Assembly (NCBI GenBank): GCA_002380675.1
Contig: DFWB01000070.1
Span: 1 to 14,749 of the forward strand
Length of the DNA stretch: 14,749 nucleotides
Direction: 5' to 3'
Origin: Akkermansiaceae bacterium UBA4145
GTDB lineage: Bacteria; Verrucomicrobiota; Verrucomicrobiia; Verrucomicrobiales; Akkermansiaceae
Below the pieces are notes generated by a model, which saw nothing but the letters and a program-made list of their open reading frames with translations, did not search any database and had not been told where the DNA came from. A program made the translations under genes and the position numbers. Of this stretch, positions 6,029 to 12,998 are shown one piece after another; the stretch's first letter is position 1; the number at the start of each line of letters is the position of its first letter.

Positions 6029-6455
6029 GAGAGTTTGGAAAATGCTCTGGGAAGGATTCGCACAGGGTGTTGGCCTGCGCAATTTTAAACCAAGGCAGTC
6101 ATTATATTGCGGGGTGCGTTTGGATGGTGATTGAACGGTTCTGTAAGCTTCATCCGGGAATCCTGTGCATAGCGCTGATTTCACTGTGCGCTCTATCCTC
6201 CTGATCAGGGTAAAATCAGAAAACGTACGGGTCACACCCCTGTTCTCGAAAGATTCTTGAGCTTGCCCATTGAGAAATCTGGCTCGTGACTCTTATGTGT
6301 TTTTCTTGGTGGCTTGTAGCGTGTTTTGTTGTTGTGATTGTCTAGAGAGATTCGAAACCGGTTTTGCTGAATCCCGACGCGGCGGCGTTTTCTCCTTTGC
6401 TCATAAGCCTCTTAATTCTGATTGCATCAAACCCGTGGGGGGATTTATTTAGGGT

Positions 6456-7367
6456 ATGCTCAACACTGTAAAACCGCTTTGTGCCGCAGCAGGACTGCTG
6501 TTCTTCATGAATTCTGGCGTTGCCACTGCCGACCATCACGCTGGCGGGGACAAGCTGAAAGTTTTGCTCATTGACGGTCAGAACAATCACGACTGGAGAC
6601 GTTGTTCGCCGGTGATGAAATCTACGCTCGAGGCTAGTGGTAAGTTTAGTGTTCATACCGAAACAGTGACCGAGGCCGATGTGATTGACTGGATTGTCGA
6701 TTTCTCGGCCTATGATGTGGTTCTCTCGAATTACAACGGCAAGGCGTGGCAGGAGAAGACCCAGAAGGCTTTCGTGAAATACATCGAGGAGGGCGGAAAC
6801 CTGGTGGTGGTTCACGCAGCCGATAATTCGTTTCGGGAATGGAAGGAATACAATCTGATGATTGGTCTTGGCGGCTGGGGTGGTCGTAATGAAAAGGATG
6901 GCCCCTACGTGTATTGGAAGGACGGTAAAGTGGTTCGGGATGACTCGAAGGGCAGGGGAGGGTCACATGGTCGTGCCTGGGAGTATAAGGTGGTAGTCCG
7001 TGATACGGAGCACCCGATCACAAAAGGCTTACCCAAGGAATTTCTTCAGGCGAAGGAAGAGCTCTACGATCGATTGCGTGGTCCGGGCCAGAACATGAAG
7101 ATCCTGGCGACGGCATTAGCCAAAGGGGGCTCTGAGCGTCACGAGCCGGTGCTGATGACAATCACCTACGGAAAAGGTCGAATATTCCATACAGTGATGG
7201 GACACGACAGCAAGTCGATGCTGGGAGTGGCTTTTCAGGAAACCTTGCTTCGAGGAACCGAGTGGGCCGCTACCGGAAAGGTTACCTTTCCGCCGGTAAC
7301 CGCCGAAGAGCTCCCAGTTGACAAGGCTCTTTCCCGCGATCCCAAAGCGAGTGCGTCCGCTCCCTAG
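6456..7367 (+). CDS. Exported ThuA domain-containing protein
   Basis: A 303-residue protein with a signal peptide (cleavage predicted after ATA, near residue 25) and a ThuA-type domain with a class I glutamine amidotransferase-like fold (about 34-272). Visible family marks are KVLLIDGQNNHDW (35-47), YDVVLSNYNG (86-95), GGNLVVVHAADNSF (113-126), the glycine-rich GLGGWGGR (137-144), TEHPITKGLP (184-193), EELY (201-204) and YGKGRIFHTVMGHD (238-251). ThuA proteins of this exported type are abundant in Verrucomicrobia and Planctomycetes and are linked by context to carbohydrate metabolism. The reaction is not established, and the original trehalose-utilisation role should not be assumed. ATG 6456 has TTTAGGG immediately upstream. 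It stands alone; the 355 bases before it (6101-6455) show no convincing gene or promoter. Confidence 0.9.
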   Translation: MLNTVKPLCAAAGLLFFMNSGVATADHHAGGDKLKVLLIDGQNNHDWRRCSPVMKSTLEASGKFSVHTETVTEADVIDWIVDFSAYDVVLSNYNGKAWQEKTQKAFVKYIEEGGNLVVVHAADNSFREWKEYNLMIGLGGWGGRNEKDGPYVYWKDGKVVRDDSKGRGGSHGRAWEYKVVVRDTEHPITKGLPKEFLQAKEELYDRLRGPGQNMKILATALAKGGSERHEPVLMTITYGKGRIFHTVMGHDSKSMLGVAFQETLLRGTEWAATGKVTFPPVTAEELPVDKALSRDPKASASAP

Positions 7368-7460
7368 GTTTTGGAATAGAGACACTCTCAGAGTCGTTGG
7401 GCAGGGAGGGTAGATGCCAGCTCCCCTCCGCATCTTTTCGCTGCACGCGCAGTGTGATAG

Positions 7461-7686
7461 CTCGGCGCCTTTGTGGCTGTTTTCTCTGCAGCGTCTGTAG
7501 AGCTACCGCTGGGTTTTCGTGGTGGAGGTCAGCCTGTCTTTGCGCCACGTATCGCTGGGAAGGAGGGCGTAATTGAGATCGGGGCAGAAGTGCAGAGACT
7601 TTGACCTGCTGGAAGCAGTTGGCGACAATGCGGTGTGGAACCAAGGCTCCGGCAACTCTACTTCGCTTATTGGTAGTCCGGGGTGA
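7461..7686 (+). pseudogene. Possible decayed coding remnant
   Basis: Within the 362-base gap 7368-7729, one frame is open for 47 codons (7461-7601). It reads like the end of a signal peptide followed by a secreted segment (AFVAVFSAASVELPLGFRGG, then QPVFAPRIAGKEGVIEIGAE). Where it stops, the +1 frame continues protein-like to 7686 (LLEAVGDNAVWNQGSGNS). This suggests a frameshifted fragment of an exported protein. No start codon, ribosome-binding site or family is identifiable, so it may be chance. The remainder of the gap holds nothing I can identify. Confidence 0.22.
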
Positions 7687-7729
7687 TTATTGATTGGGAG
7701 ATCAGCGTGACGTGTTATCAGTGGACTCA

Positions 7730-8254
7730 ATGCGTATACTCATAGCCGCGGTTATTCTTCTTTGGGGCACGGCGGGTGGACAGGGGTTGCTCAGAACTCT
7801 TGATGCCTTCTGTGAGGATTTTACCGGGGTAGTCCCCCTCGTCCCCAAGGTCGATAAAGAGAGGATAACCTTTTCCTGCTTCAAGGCTCGCGAGGGTCTT
7901 TTGGCCAAATACAACGTTCTCTATAGCTTCCGGAAGGCGCGCTTGGAGAGGGATATGCCGTGCGTTGCGATTATCGTCGAGATCCCCTCAGCGGATGATC
8001 GAGCGAAGGCGCAGATGCGTCAGGCACTCGTAGCTCACGGCTTAGAGGTGTGGGGTGCCGGGGTAGTGGAACGGGGAGGGTTTGGTGTTCCGGGAAAGTC
8101 GACGGTAGAATACGGGCGGAAGAGTGCGAAGGTGCCGTGTTTTCTGATTGTTGAAGAAGAGCTCAAGCGTCCGGGGTTTTCGGATCTGACTCGCTTTACA
8201 ATCGAGGCAAAGACCTACAAGGCTTTGCAATACAACAAAGCCCGAATTCAATGA
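7730..8254 (+). CDS. Secreted hypothetical protein
   Basis: A 174-residue protein from ATG 7730. The leader MRILIAAVILLWGTAGGQG looks like a signal peptide, which is why this start is preferred over a TTG 36 bases upstream. The mature part has a mixed alpha/beta look: LLRTLDAFCEDFTG, ERITFSCFKAREGLLAKYNV, then PCVAIIVEIPSADDRAKAQMR, VEYGRKSAKVPCFLIVEEEL and a basic end (TYKALQYNKARIQ). Three to four cysteines (in DAFCEDF, TFSCFK, MPCVAI and VPCFLI) could form disulfides outside the cytoplasm. I do not recognise the family. It converges with the LamG gene, with 86 bases between the two stops. Confidence 0.65.
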   Translation: MRILIAAVILLWGTAGGQGLLRTLDAFCEDFTGVVPLVPKVDKERITFSCFKAREGLLAKYNVLYSFRKARLERDMPCVAIIVEIPSADDRAKAQMRQALVAHGLEVWGAGVVERGGFGVPGKSTVEYGRKSAKVPCFLIVEEELKRPGFSDLTRFTIEAKTYKALQYNKARIQ

Positions 8255-8340
8255 AGCCCATGTGGGACTTCCTGAAGAAGTTCGCCGCAAACATAATGTG
8301 CGTGAATTTGCGGGATGAGGAGTCTCCGGATTAGTGGGAG

Positions 8341-9921
8341 TCAGTCGCTAACGGTTACATCATCAAGAGAGAGCCCGCTGAAGGCATCCGGGCTGTCATC
8401 ACTGATGAAATTCCACTCGATGACCACGCTGGTCCCAATGGAGTTCTTGGGAAGAGGAATTCGGATCAAGCTCCAATCATTATCAAAAATATTCAAATCG
8501 ATTGGGATCTCGTCTCCCAGAAGAGTCAAATCGGAGGACCTTAAAACGCGTATAGCTGCTGTATCACCGAAGCCATCGGCGTCTCGGAATATCCTAAAAG
8601 ATAATTCGGCGTTGGAGGCGGCGGTGAGGTCAATGCTCGGAGACCGCAGCGAAATATTGGAGTTTGGGCCATAATCTCCAAGATTAGTAGACCATGCGAA
8701 GGTCGAGTCATTTGCCCCAGTCAGAGGCCCGGTGCTTGCGGAAGGAGTCCCGAGTTCCCAGGAGGTGGCAGCATCCTGATCGTTAATCAGGGAGGTCCAT
8801 TCTTGTGCGCCGTCTTCAAAGTCGGAGAAATAGTAGACCTGCGGAGGCGGCTGGAATTCCTCAATAACAAAGAAGCGCTGAGACTCTGGAGGTTGAGCGA
8901 TGATAAGAATGTTTTCCTCAGGTGTGGCTGCCAGATTGGAGAGGTCAGCGAAGATTGGCCAGGCGGCCGTGTTCCCGGAAAGATCGGTGGAGCTGCGAAC
9001 GTTGTAACGCTTGCCCGCTTTGCTCCTCCACGAGAGAAGAAGATTAGAGTCTACATTCCTGACATCAAGGGTGAGTCGGTCACCAACAATCAGGGATAGG
9101 TTCCTCTGGAAGAATTCAGAGGGGAGGGCCTGATTGTAAAAGTTTACTTCATCGAAGAGTCCAGAAAAGGATTCCTGAGCATCCCACCGGCCACCAATTC
9201 CCAAGGAGGTAGAGCCCATTGGGTAGCTTCCTCCTGAATTAGTGAATGGGCCGACGGTTGTGAGGTTCGTTTGGCCCAGGGTAAGGTCCGCGATATAGTT
9301 CGTCCACGTCACGTTGCCCGGGCCTCTGGTGTAAGAGCCTGCGACGTAATACCAGTGCCCCGGAGTAAAGCTCTCCAGCAAGGTCGTCGTATTTGCATCG
9401 CTGTGGGAGTTTCCTATCGTGCTCCTTATCCTTCTGCCATTGCTGGGAAGAGGTCCTCCCTGGGTCAGAAAATATCCCCGGTCATTTCCCGTGCGTGTAG
9501 AAATGATATAGCCAAGATTCCACTGGCCTCCGGTGATTTCCGAGGCGAGGGGCGAAAAAAGGATTTCATATGAGACGGAATTTCCAAGGGTAATGGATTC
9601 GGCGCGCAGGTAGGCGCCCTCTGCGTTATCGGTGCCCGGTCCTCGGTGGGTTTGGGCTGCATCCGAAGATGAATCAAAGCCGGCCATCCCCAGCTGCAAC
9701 TGATCAGCTGTTCCGCTGCCGAACACCCGCAAGGAAAGATCAGCAGTTCCCTTCAGATCGCTCGTTCGTTCCTCGTTTGTTATTCCATCAAAGCTATATT
9801 GGTGGAGCAGGCTAGGATGAGAAGATGTGGTCGCCTGCCAGTCTGAAACTGAGGCGTGAGCCGTTGCCGCAAGGCTGAATATGAGTGCACCTCGCAAGGG
9901 AAAGATCAGCCACTGTTTCAT
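8341..9921 (-). CDS. Secreted LamG (concanavalin A-like) domain protein
   Basis: A 526-residue protein with a signal peptide (MKQWLIFPLRGALIFSLAATAHA, cleavage near 23). A LamG/concanavalin A-like domain spans about 35-275: SLLHQYSFDG, then SVSYEILFSP, GHWYYVAGSYTRG and the closing GLFDEVNFYNQALPSEFF, the typical 'FDEVriYnrALs' strand. A short module at 290-315 (LLLSWRSKAGKRYNVRSSTDL) is characteristic of Verrucomicrobia extracellular proteins. A C-terminal beta-sandwich (about 362-526: YYFSDFEDGAQEWTS to GLSLDDVTVSD) resembles the MAM/jelly-roll domains that end with 'DDVtv'. Such proteins usually bind glycans or lie on the cell surface. No PEP-CTERM, T9SS-like or other sorting tail follows, so simple secretion is likely. 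ATG 9921 has AGAGGAAATGAGAG upstream. Confidence 0.85.
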   Translation of the reverse strand: MKQWLIFPLRGALIFSLAATAHASVSDWQATTSSHPSLLHQYSFDGITNEERTSDLKGTADLSLRVFGSGTADQLQLGMAGFDSSSDAAQTHRGPGTDNAEGAYLRAESITLGNSVSYEILFSPLASEITGGQWNLGYIISTRTGNDRGYFLTQGGPLPSNGRRIRSTIGNSHSDANTTTLLESFTPGHWYYVAGSYTRGPGNVTWTNYIADLTLGQTNLTTVGPFTNSGGSYPMGSTSLGIGGRWDAQESFSGLFDEVNFYNQALPSEFFQRNLSLIVGDRLTLDVRNVDSNLLLSWRSKAGKRYNVRSSTDLSGNTAAWPIFADLSNLAATPEENILIIAQPPESQRFFVIEEFQPPPQVYYFSDFEDGAQEWTSLINDQDAATSWELGTPSASTGPLTGANDSTFAWSTNLGDYGPNSNISLRSPSIDLTAASNAELSFRIFRDADGFGDTAAIRVLRSSDLTLLGDEIPIDLNIFDNDWSLIRIPLPKNSIGTSVVIEWNFISDDSPDAFSGLSLDDVTVSD

Positions 9922-9973
9922 AGTCTCTCATTTCCTCTATTGAAGTGCATCAAGGCAATCGAAAAACGGCAAC

Positions 9974-9998
9974 CCACATATTCAAGTGATGAATGTGG
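9974..9998. other. Imperfect palindrome in divergent intergenic region
   Basis: CCACAT-(AT)-TCA, loop AGTGA, TGAATGTGG: nine pairs with a two-base bulge. It lies 53 bases upstream of the LamG gene and about 180 upstream of the lipoprotein gene, a sensible place for an operator. No regulator is identifiable. Confidence 0.25.
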
Positions 9999-10175
9999 TC
10001 CTCACCAGAGATGCTTCCGGGTAATTTTCTCGGCCAGATAGCCGTTCTCATCTTGTTGCTCCCTGATTGCAAAAATGAGGAGGGATCTGCTCAGCGTTAT
10101 TTCTTGTTCGCTGATGCCACTGGGCTTTCTGCTCGCTTGCACTCTGTGTGGGGGAGATGATATTCTTTAGGCGCG

Positions 10176-10640
10176 ATGCGTGGAGTGAGTTATTTAATGG
10201 GTCTGGCGAGTCTGACGGGATTGCTTGTTGGGGGATGTCAAAGCGTGACCACGCCGATGACCAGCGCGCAATTACAGAAATCCTATAAGGAGGAGTTTGG
10301 AGCGGTATTAGCCATAAAAGAGGTAGTTTACAATGACTCAGCTGATGACGGTAGCGGGGTAGTGGGTGGGGTGATCGCGGGAGCTCTCATCGGGTCAGAT
10401 GATGGTGCGGCATTCGAAGGGGCTCTGGTAGGCGGCTTGCTCGGTGGGATAGGGGATAAGCTCTCAGACAAAACCGCCTATGAGATCCGTATCAGAAAGG
10501 ACGGAGGAGAGGTGGTGACGATTCTGCAGAGAACCCGGGGTCTCAGGGGGCTCCGGCCAAGGGATCGGGTTCGAATACTGACTGATCCGGCGGGGGGTGC
10601 CATCGTCGAGAGGTATTCCTCGGGGCGGGATCGAGGTTGA
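10176..10640 (+). CDS. Glycine-zipper outer-membrane-type lipoprotein
   Basis: A 154-residue protein. The leader ends LLVGG-C21 (lipobox VGGC), predicting lipid anchoring. Residues 60-95 form a glycine zipper (GVVGGVIAGALIG, then FEGALVGGLLGGIGDKL) of the type found in SlyB/17-kDa antigen-like lipoproteins, where the glycine-rich hairpin inserts in the outer membrane. The C-terminal part (KTAYEIRIRKDGGEVVTILQR to RPRDRVRILTDPAGGAIVER) is a small beta domain, as in SlyB-like proteins. The job is probably envelope integrity, inferred from the fold class. ATG 10176 is used; a second ATG at 10197 would shorten the leader too far. A terminator-like hairpin follows 42 bases after the stop. Confidence 0.8.
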   Translation: MRGVSYLMGLASLTGLLVGGCQSVTTPMTSAQLQKSYKEEFGAVLAIKEVVYNDSADDGSGVVGGVIAGALIGSDDGAAFEGALVGGLLGGIGDKLSDKTAYEIRIRKDGGEVVTILQRTRGLRGLRPRDRVRILTDPAGGAIVERYSSGRDRG

Positions 10641-10681
10641 ACCTCTTCTGAAAAGCGTGCGACTGGAGAGAGGCATGTTTT

Positions 10682-10718
10682 TGACACCTTCCAGACAAGG
10701 GGCCGTGGTGTCATTTTT
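10682..10718 (+). terminator. Rho-independent terminator-like hairpin
   Basis: TGACACC (10682-10688), an 18-base loop, GGTGTCA (10707-10713), then TTTTT (10714-10718). It is placed after the lipoprotein gene. The long loop makes it weaker than a classic terminator. Its left arm overlaps a competing pairing, ACCTTCCAGAC (10686-10696) with GTCTGGAGGT (10726-10735). Confidence 0.5.
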
Positions 10719-10807
10719 GTTCATCGTCTGGAGGTTCTGTGGAAAAGAGATTGGAATAATGACAATCCACCATTAGCCAAATCCGTAGAAATCCTGTAAA
10801 GAACCGT

Positions 10808-11266
10808 ATGCACAAATCTCAGATCTTTTTTGCTACCCAGACCGGGAACTCACAGGAGGTCGCGGAGAAGTTACAGGAGGAGCTGGGGGAGAGTGGAATC
10901 GAGATTGAGTGCGTCGATATGTTTGACTCTGATCCGGAGAATATCTCAGAGCTCTCGAATCTCTATTACGTCGTGAGCACTTGGGGCGAGGGTGAACCTC
11001 CTGATGATTCCGTAGGCTATTTCGAAAAGTTGAAAGAATACCCCGATGGTCACTACTCCGGGAAACGGTTTGCAATCTGTGGTCTCGGAGATTCCGGTTA
11101 CGACATTTTTAATGGATTCGGAAAAGACCTGGAGTCTGAGTTAAAGCGCCTCGGGGCGGTGGGAATCATCGAGCGAGTTGATTGTGATATCGATTTTGAG
11201 GAATTGTCGGATCCATGGATCGCAAAAATCGTAGAGCACGAAAAATCTCTGCAGGCTGAAGGGTAA
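10808..11266 (+). CDS. Flavodoxin / MioC-like FMN protein
   Basis: A 152-residue single-domain flavodoxin, close to the usual 140-175 residue length. The FMN phosphate loop is TQTGNS (10-15). The two isoalloxazine-contact loops are STWGEGEPPDD (57-67) and GLGDSGYDIFNGFGKDLE (92-109). The 'GDSGYD.F' form of the last loop is closer to MioC and the flavodoxin domain of sulfite and cytochrome P450 reductases than to classic FldA. It would act as a soluble one- or two-electron carrier; its partner is not encoded nearby. The start ATG 10808 has only a weak AAAGAA upstream. It is separated from the lipoprotein gene by 167 bases containing the terminator-like hairpin, so it probably has its own promoter. 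Confidence 0.9.
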   Translation: MHKSQIFFATQTGNSQEVAEKLQEELGESGIEIECVDMFDSDPENISELSNLYYVVSTWGEGEPPDDSVGYFEKLKEYPDGHYSGKRFAICGLGDSGYDIFNGFGKDLESELKRLGAVGIIERVDCDIDFEELSDPWIAKIVEHEKSLQAEG

Positions 11267-11412
11267 GGGCGCGAGCTCAGTATGAGGCCTGCTGCACAGG
11301 TCAGGTGTGACGGGTTGACAGTCGGTCGGCGGGGTGAACGCCGGGTTCCTGTGGTTCAGGGGTTCCCTTGTTGGCCGGTGGAGTCGTGCGAGGGTTGTGA
11401 ATCCAAAAAAGG

Positions 11413-11562
11413 GTGACGAACGATCCCGCACTGCCTTGTTATGAAACGGTTAACCTACAATGCTCACAAGGAGTTTGAGAAACCTTTTATCAGTCCGCAT
11501 GAAAACCCATCAACATGCATATTGGACCGAATAGACAGTTATTTGCGGGATCGTTACGTCAC
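11413..11562. repeat. 150-base element bounded by an 18/19-base inverted repeat (MITE-like)
   Basis: Left arm GTGACGAACGATCCCGCA (11413-11430) and right arm TGCGGGATCGTTACGTCAC (11544-11562) are reverse complements except for one extra base in the right arm. Weaker symmetry continues outward: GGGTT at 11392 with AACCC at 11574-11578, and A-rich against T-rich flanks. Chance agreement of this length at this distance is very unlikely. No obvious target-site duplication or transposase is visible, so it could be a non-autonomous transposon, a REP-type element or a long-range RNA stem. The rest of the 425-base gap 11267-11691 is GC-rich on its left side with several short hairpins (for example CGGCG...CGCCG at 11327-11343) and shows no recognisable gene. 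Confidence 0.5.
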
Positions 11563-11575
11563 GGTTTTGTTGTAA
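11441..11575 (+). CDS. Doubtful 44-codon ORF inside the inverted-repeat element
   Basis: ATG 11441 to TAA 11575. It reads MKRLTYNAHKEFEKPF, followed by a charged C-terminal part (LDRIDSYLRDRYVTVLL) that overlaps the right inverted-repeat arm. No ribosome-binding site is seen and no family is recognised. The composition is protein-like, but at this length chance is a fair explanation. Confidence 0.18.
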   Translation: MKRLTYNAHKEFEKPFISPHENPSTCILDRIDSYLRDRYVTVLL

Positions 11576-11691
11576 CCCAGAAAGCCGATTGAAGCTGCCG
11601 CTTGCTTGCAAAAGAATAGCGCCGGATTGTCTCTGCTGCCCGATTTAGTGGTTTGCAGCGGGATGCCTCCTAGCCAGCATTCATAATGGCT

Positions 11692-12111
11692 CTATACGCA
11701 GCGATTGCGAGAGAGCCAGAGGCAGAGCCCAATAGCGGTCAGTTGCACTAGGAGCCTGATGAGGTGTCCCTGAAAGGAAAGAGTTGTGCCGTCGCCCAGA
11801 GAAAGATTGTTGATCCACATATTCAGATTTGCTGGGTAGACAAGAACTAGAAAAGCCGCGGTAGCGAGTGCGCTTGGCCTACGGGTTGGAGGAGCGAGGA
11901 GCCCAATACCAAGGAGGATCTCGACTGCTCCACTGGCGTAAACCCAGAAAAGGGGGGCTCCCAGAATGTCTGGTACTATTGGCGCAAACCAATTCGGACT
12001 AGTAAAGTGGAGGATCCCAACGCGAATGAAGAAAAGGCCGAGACCTAATGCCATAAGGGCCTGTGTGAGCCTGATCAAGATCTGGAGCCAGCGGGCTGTG
12101 TCCAATTTCAT
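11692..12111 (-). CDS. DoxX-like integral membrane protein
   Basis: A 139-residue protein with four predicted helices. The sequence GLGLFFIRVGILHFTSPNWF, then APIVPDILG, FWVYASGAVEILLGIGLL, TRRPSA and FLVLVYPANLNMWIN, follows the DoxX-like pattern of small membrane proteins (COG4270 type: 'aGvlHF..PewFa.IvP', 'sGvaEi.lGigLl.p.tR', 'fPAN..M'). Family members are poorly characterised; links to thiosulfate oxidation or redox stress apply to distant relatives only. ATG 12111 is preferred over a TTG at 12120. It follows the HAD gene by 36 bases on the same strand, so it is probably the last gene of that operon. Confidence 0.78.
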   Translation of the reverse strand: MKLDTARWLQILIRLTQALMALGLGLFFIRVGILHFTSPNWFAPIVPDILGAPLFWVYASGAVEILLGIGLLAPPTRRPSALATAAFLVLVYPANLNMWINNLSLGDGTTLSFQGHLIRLLVQLTAIGLCLWLSRNRCV

Positions 12112-12147
12112 AGAAGGCAAGTTCTTTCTATTGCGTCATTGGAGCGC

Positions 12148-12996
12148 TTACCTCAACAGGTGGCAGATTTGCTGAAGATGAGTAACAACAGCATCGGGGG
12201 GTAGGAGGCCGGGTTTGTCGGGGTGGAGTTTAAGAGAGTTCACATCTCCGGCGAAAAGTGCAGTTCGGAAGCCTGTCTTTGCGGCTGGATGGATATCCTT
12301 GTGGGCATCGTTTCCGATATAAAGAACGTGGGCTGGAGAAATGCCGTGGGTGGCAAGTTTCTCTTTGAGAAGGAGGTAAAGGCCCTCTCCCGGTTTTGCG
12401 AGGCCATATTGATAGGAAAAGAGACAGAGGAGTTCAGTGAACCCTAGATCCGGCAGAGTAGCATGCAGGAGGGCCGGGAAGAGGAGGGGGGTGTAGAATT
12501 GAGCATTGGAGACAATCCCCAGAGAGAGTCGCTTCTGTTTCAGGTCTGCGATGAGTTTGCTTGCTCCTGGCATTGGCCATACCGGATTAGTCATGCACTC
12601 GTATTGAAGAGCGATATCTTCTATGACTTCTCCGACAGGATGTTGAAGAAGTTCGCTCCAGATCGAACGGATTTCTATTTCAGGGTAGGAGATCCCACGA
12701 GCCCTAGCAGCCTGATGCTCTCGTTGTATTAAAGCGGTGAGCTTGGCTTCGAGAGAATGTGGAGTCTCTGGTAGCGCTAGTTTGTGCTCCTGCAGAATGG
12801 ACCGTAAGAGGTCCTCGATCGATGTTGCAGGGTGAGGGTATTGTCTGCAGTGCCCCGAGGTGAGGAGGGTTCCATAGACGTCAAAAATGACCGCTCTGAT
12901 TCCAGATAGTTCAGGGAGTATGGGTTTGCAGTCTGCGGGTTCGGTTATTCCTGCGTCTAGCAGGTTGCGAATGGTTTCGAGGTGGGAAAGGCTCAT
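12148..12996 (-). CDS. HAD-superfamily hydrolase, probable phosphatase
   Basis: A 282-residue protein with all four HAD motifs. Motif I is IFDVYGTLL, with nucleophile Asp39 and Tyr41 where phosphatases usually have the second Asp. Motif II is IVSNA (Ser163). Motif III is LAKP (Lys201). Motif IV is GNDAHKD (Asp230, Asp234). A helical cap lies between motifs I and II (about 50-145). The DxYGT form is shared with haloacid dehalogenase-type and some phosphatase subfamilies; Tyr in place of the acid/base Asp leaves the exact reaction open. The ATG lies only 2 bases after the stop of the upstream glycosyltransferase, implying co-translation, and this context favours removal of phosphate from a sugar product. 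No Shine-Dalgarno motif is present, consistent with coupling. Confidence 0.87.
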   Translation of the reverse strand: MSLSHLETIRNLLDAGITEPADCKPILPELSGIRAVIFDVYGTLLTSGHCRQYPHPATSIEDLLRSILQEHKLALPETPHSLEAKLTALIQREHQAARARGISYPEIEIRSIWSELLQHPVGEVIEDIALQYECMTNPVWPMPGASKLIADLKQKRLSLGIVSNAQFYTPLLFPALLHATLPDLGFTELLCLFSYQYGLAKPGEGLYLLLKEKLATHGISPAHVLYIGNDAHKDIHPAAKTGFRTALFAGDVNSLKLHPDKPGLLPPDAVVTHLQQICHLLR

Positions 12997-12998
12997 TT

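Noticed and set aside
6081..6098. Non-standard ATT or CTG start giving a longer DUF4190-T2SSG protein from about 6083 or 6065
   Set aside because: Possible but less economical than a one-base shift after the ATG at 6028, because the residues between them do not resemble the usual family head.
6270..6452. 60-codon plus-strand frame upstream of the ThuA gene
   Set aside because: Cys-rich, with no family resemblance, no ribosome-binding site and no conserved-looking composition; most likely chance.
10560..10580. GGTTCGAATAC resembling a tRNA T-loop
   Set aside because: It lies inside the lipoprotein gene, with no acceptor or anticodon stems around it.
11141..11431. 96-codon minus-strand frame after the flavodoxin
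   Set aside because: It overlaps the flavodoxin 3' end, is rich in Pro/Arg/Thr as expected for antisense sequence, and has no recognisable domain.
12463..12732. Plus-strand frames inside the HAD and glycosyltransferase genes
   Set aside because: They are antisense to genes with intact catalytic motifs.
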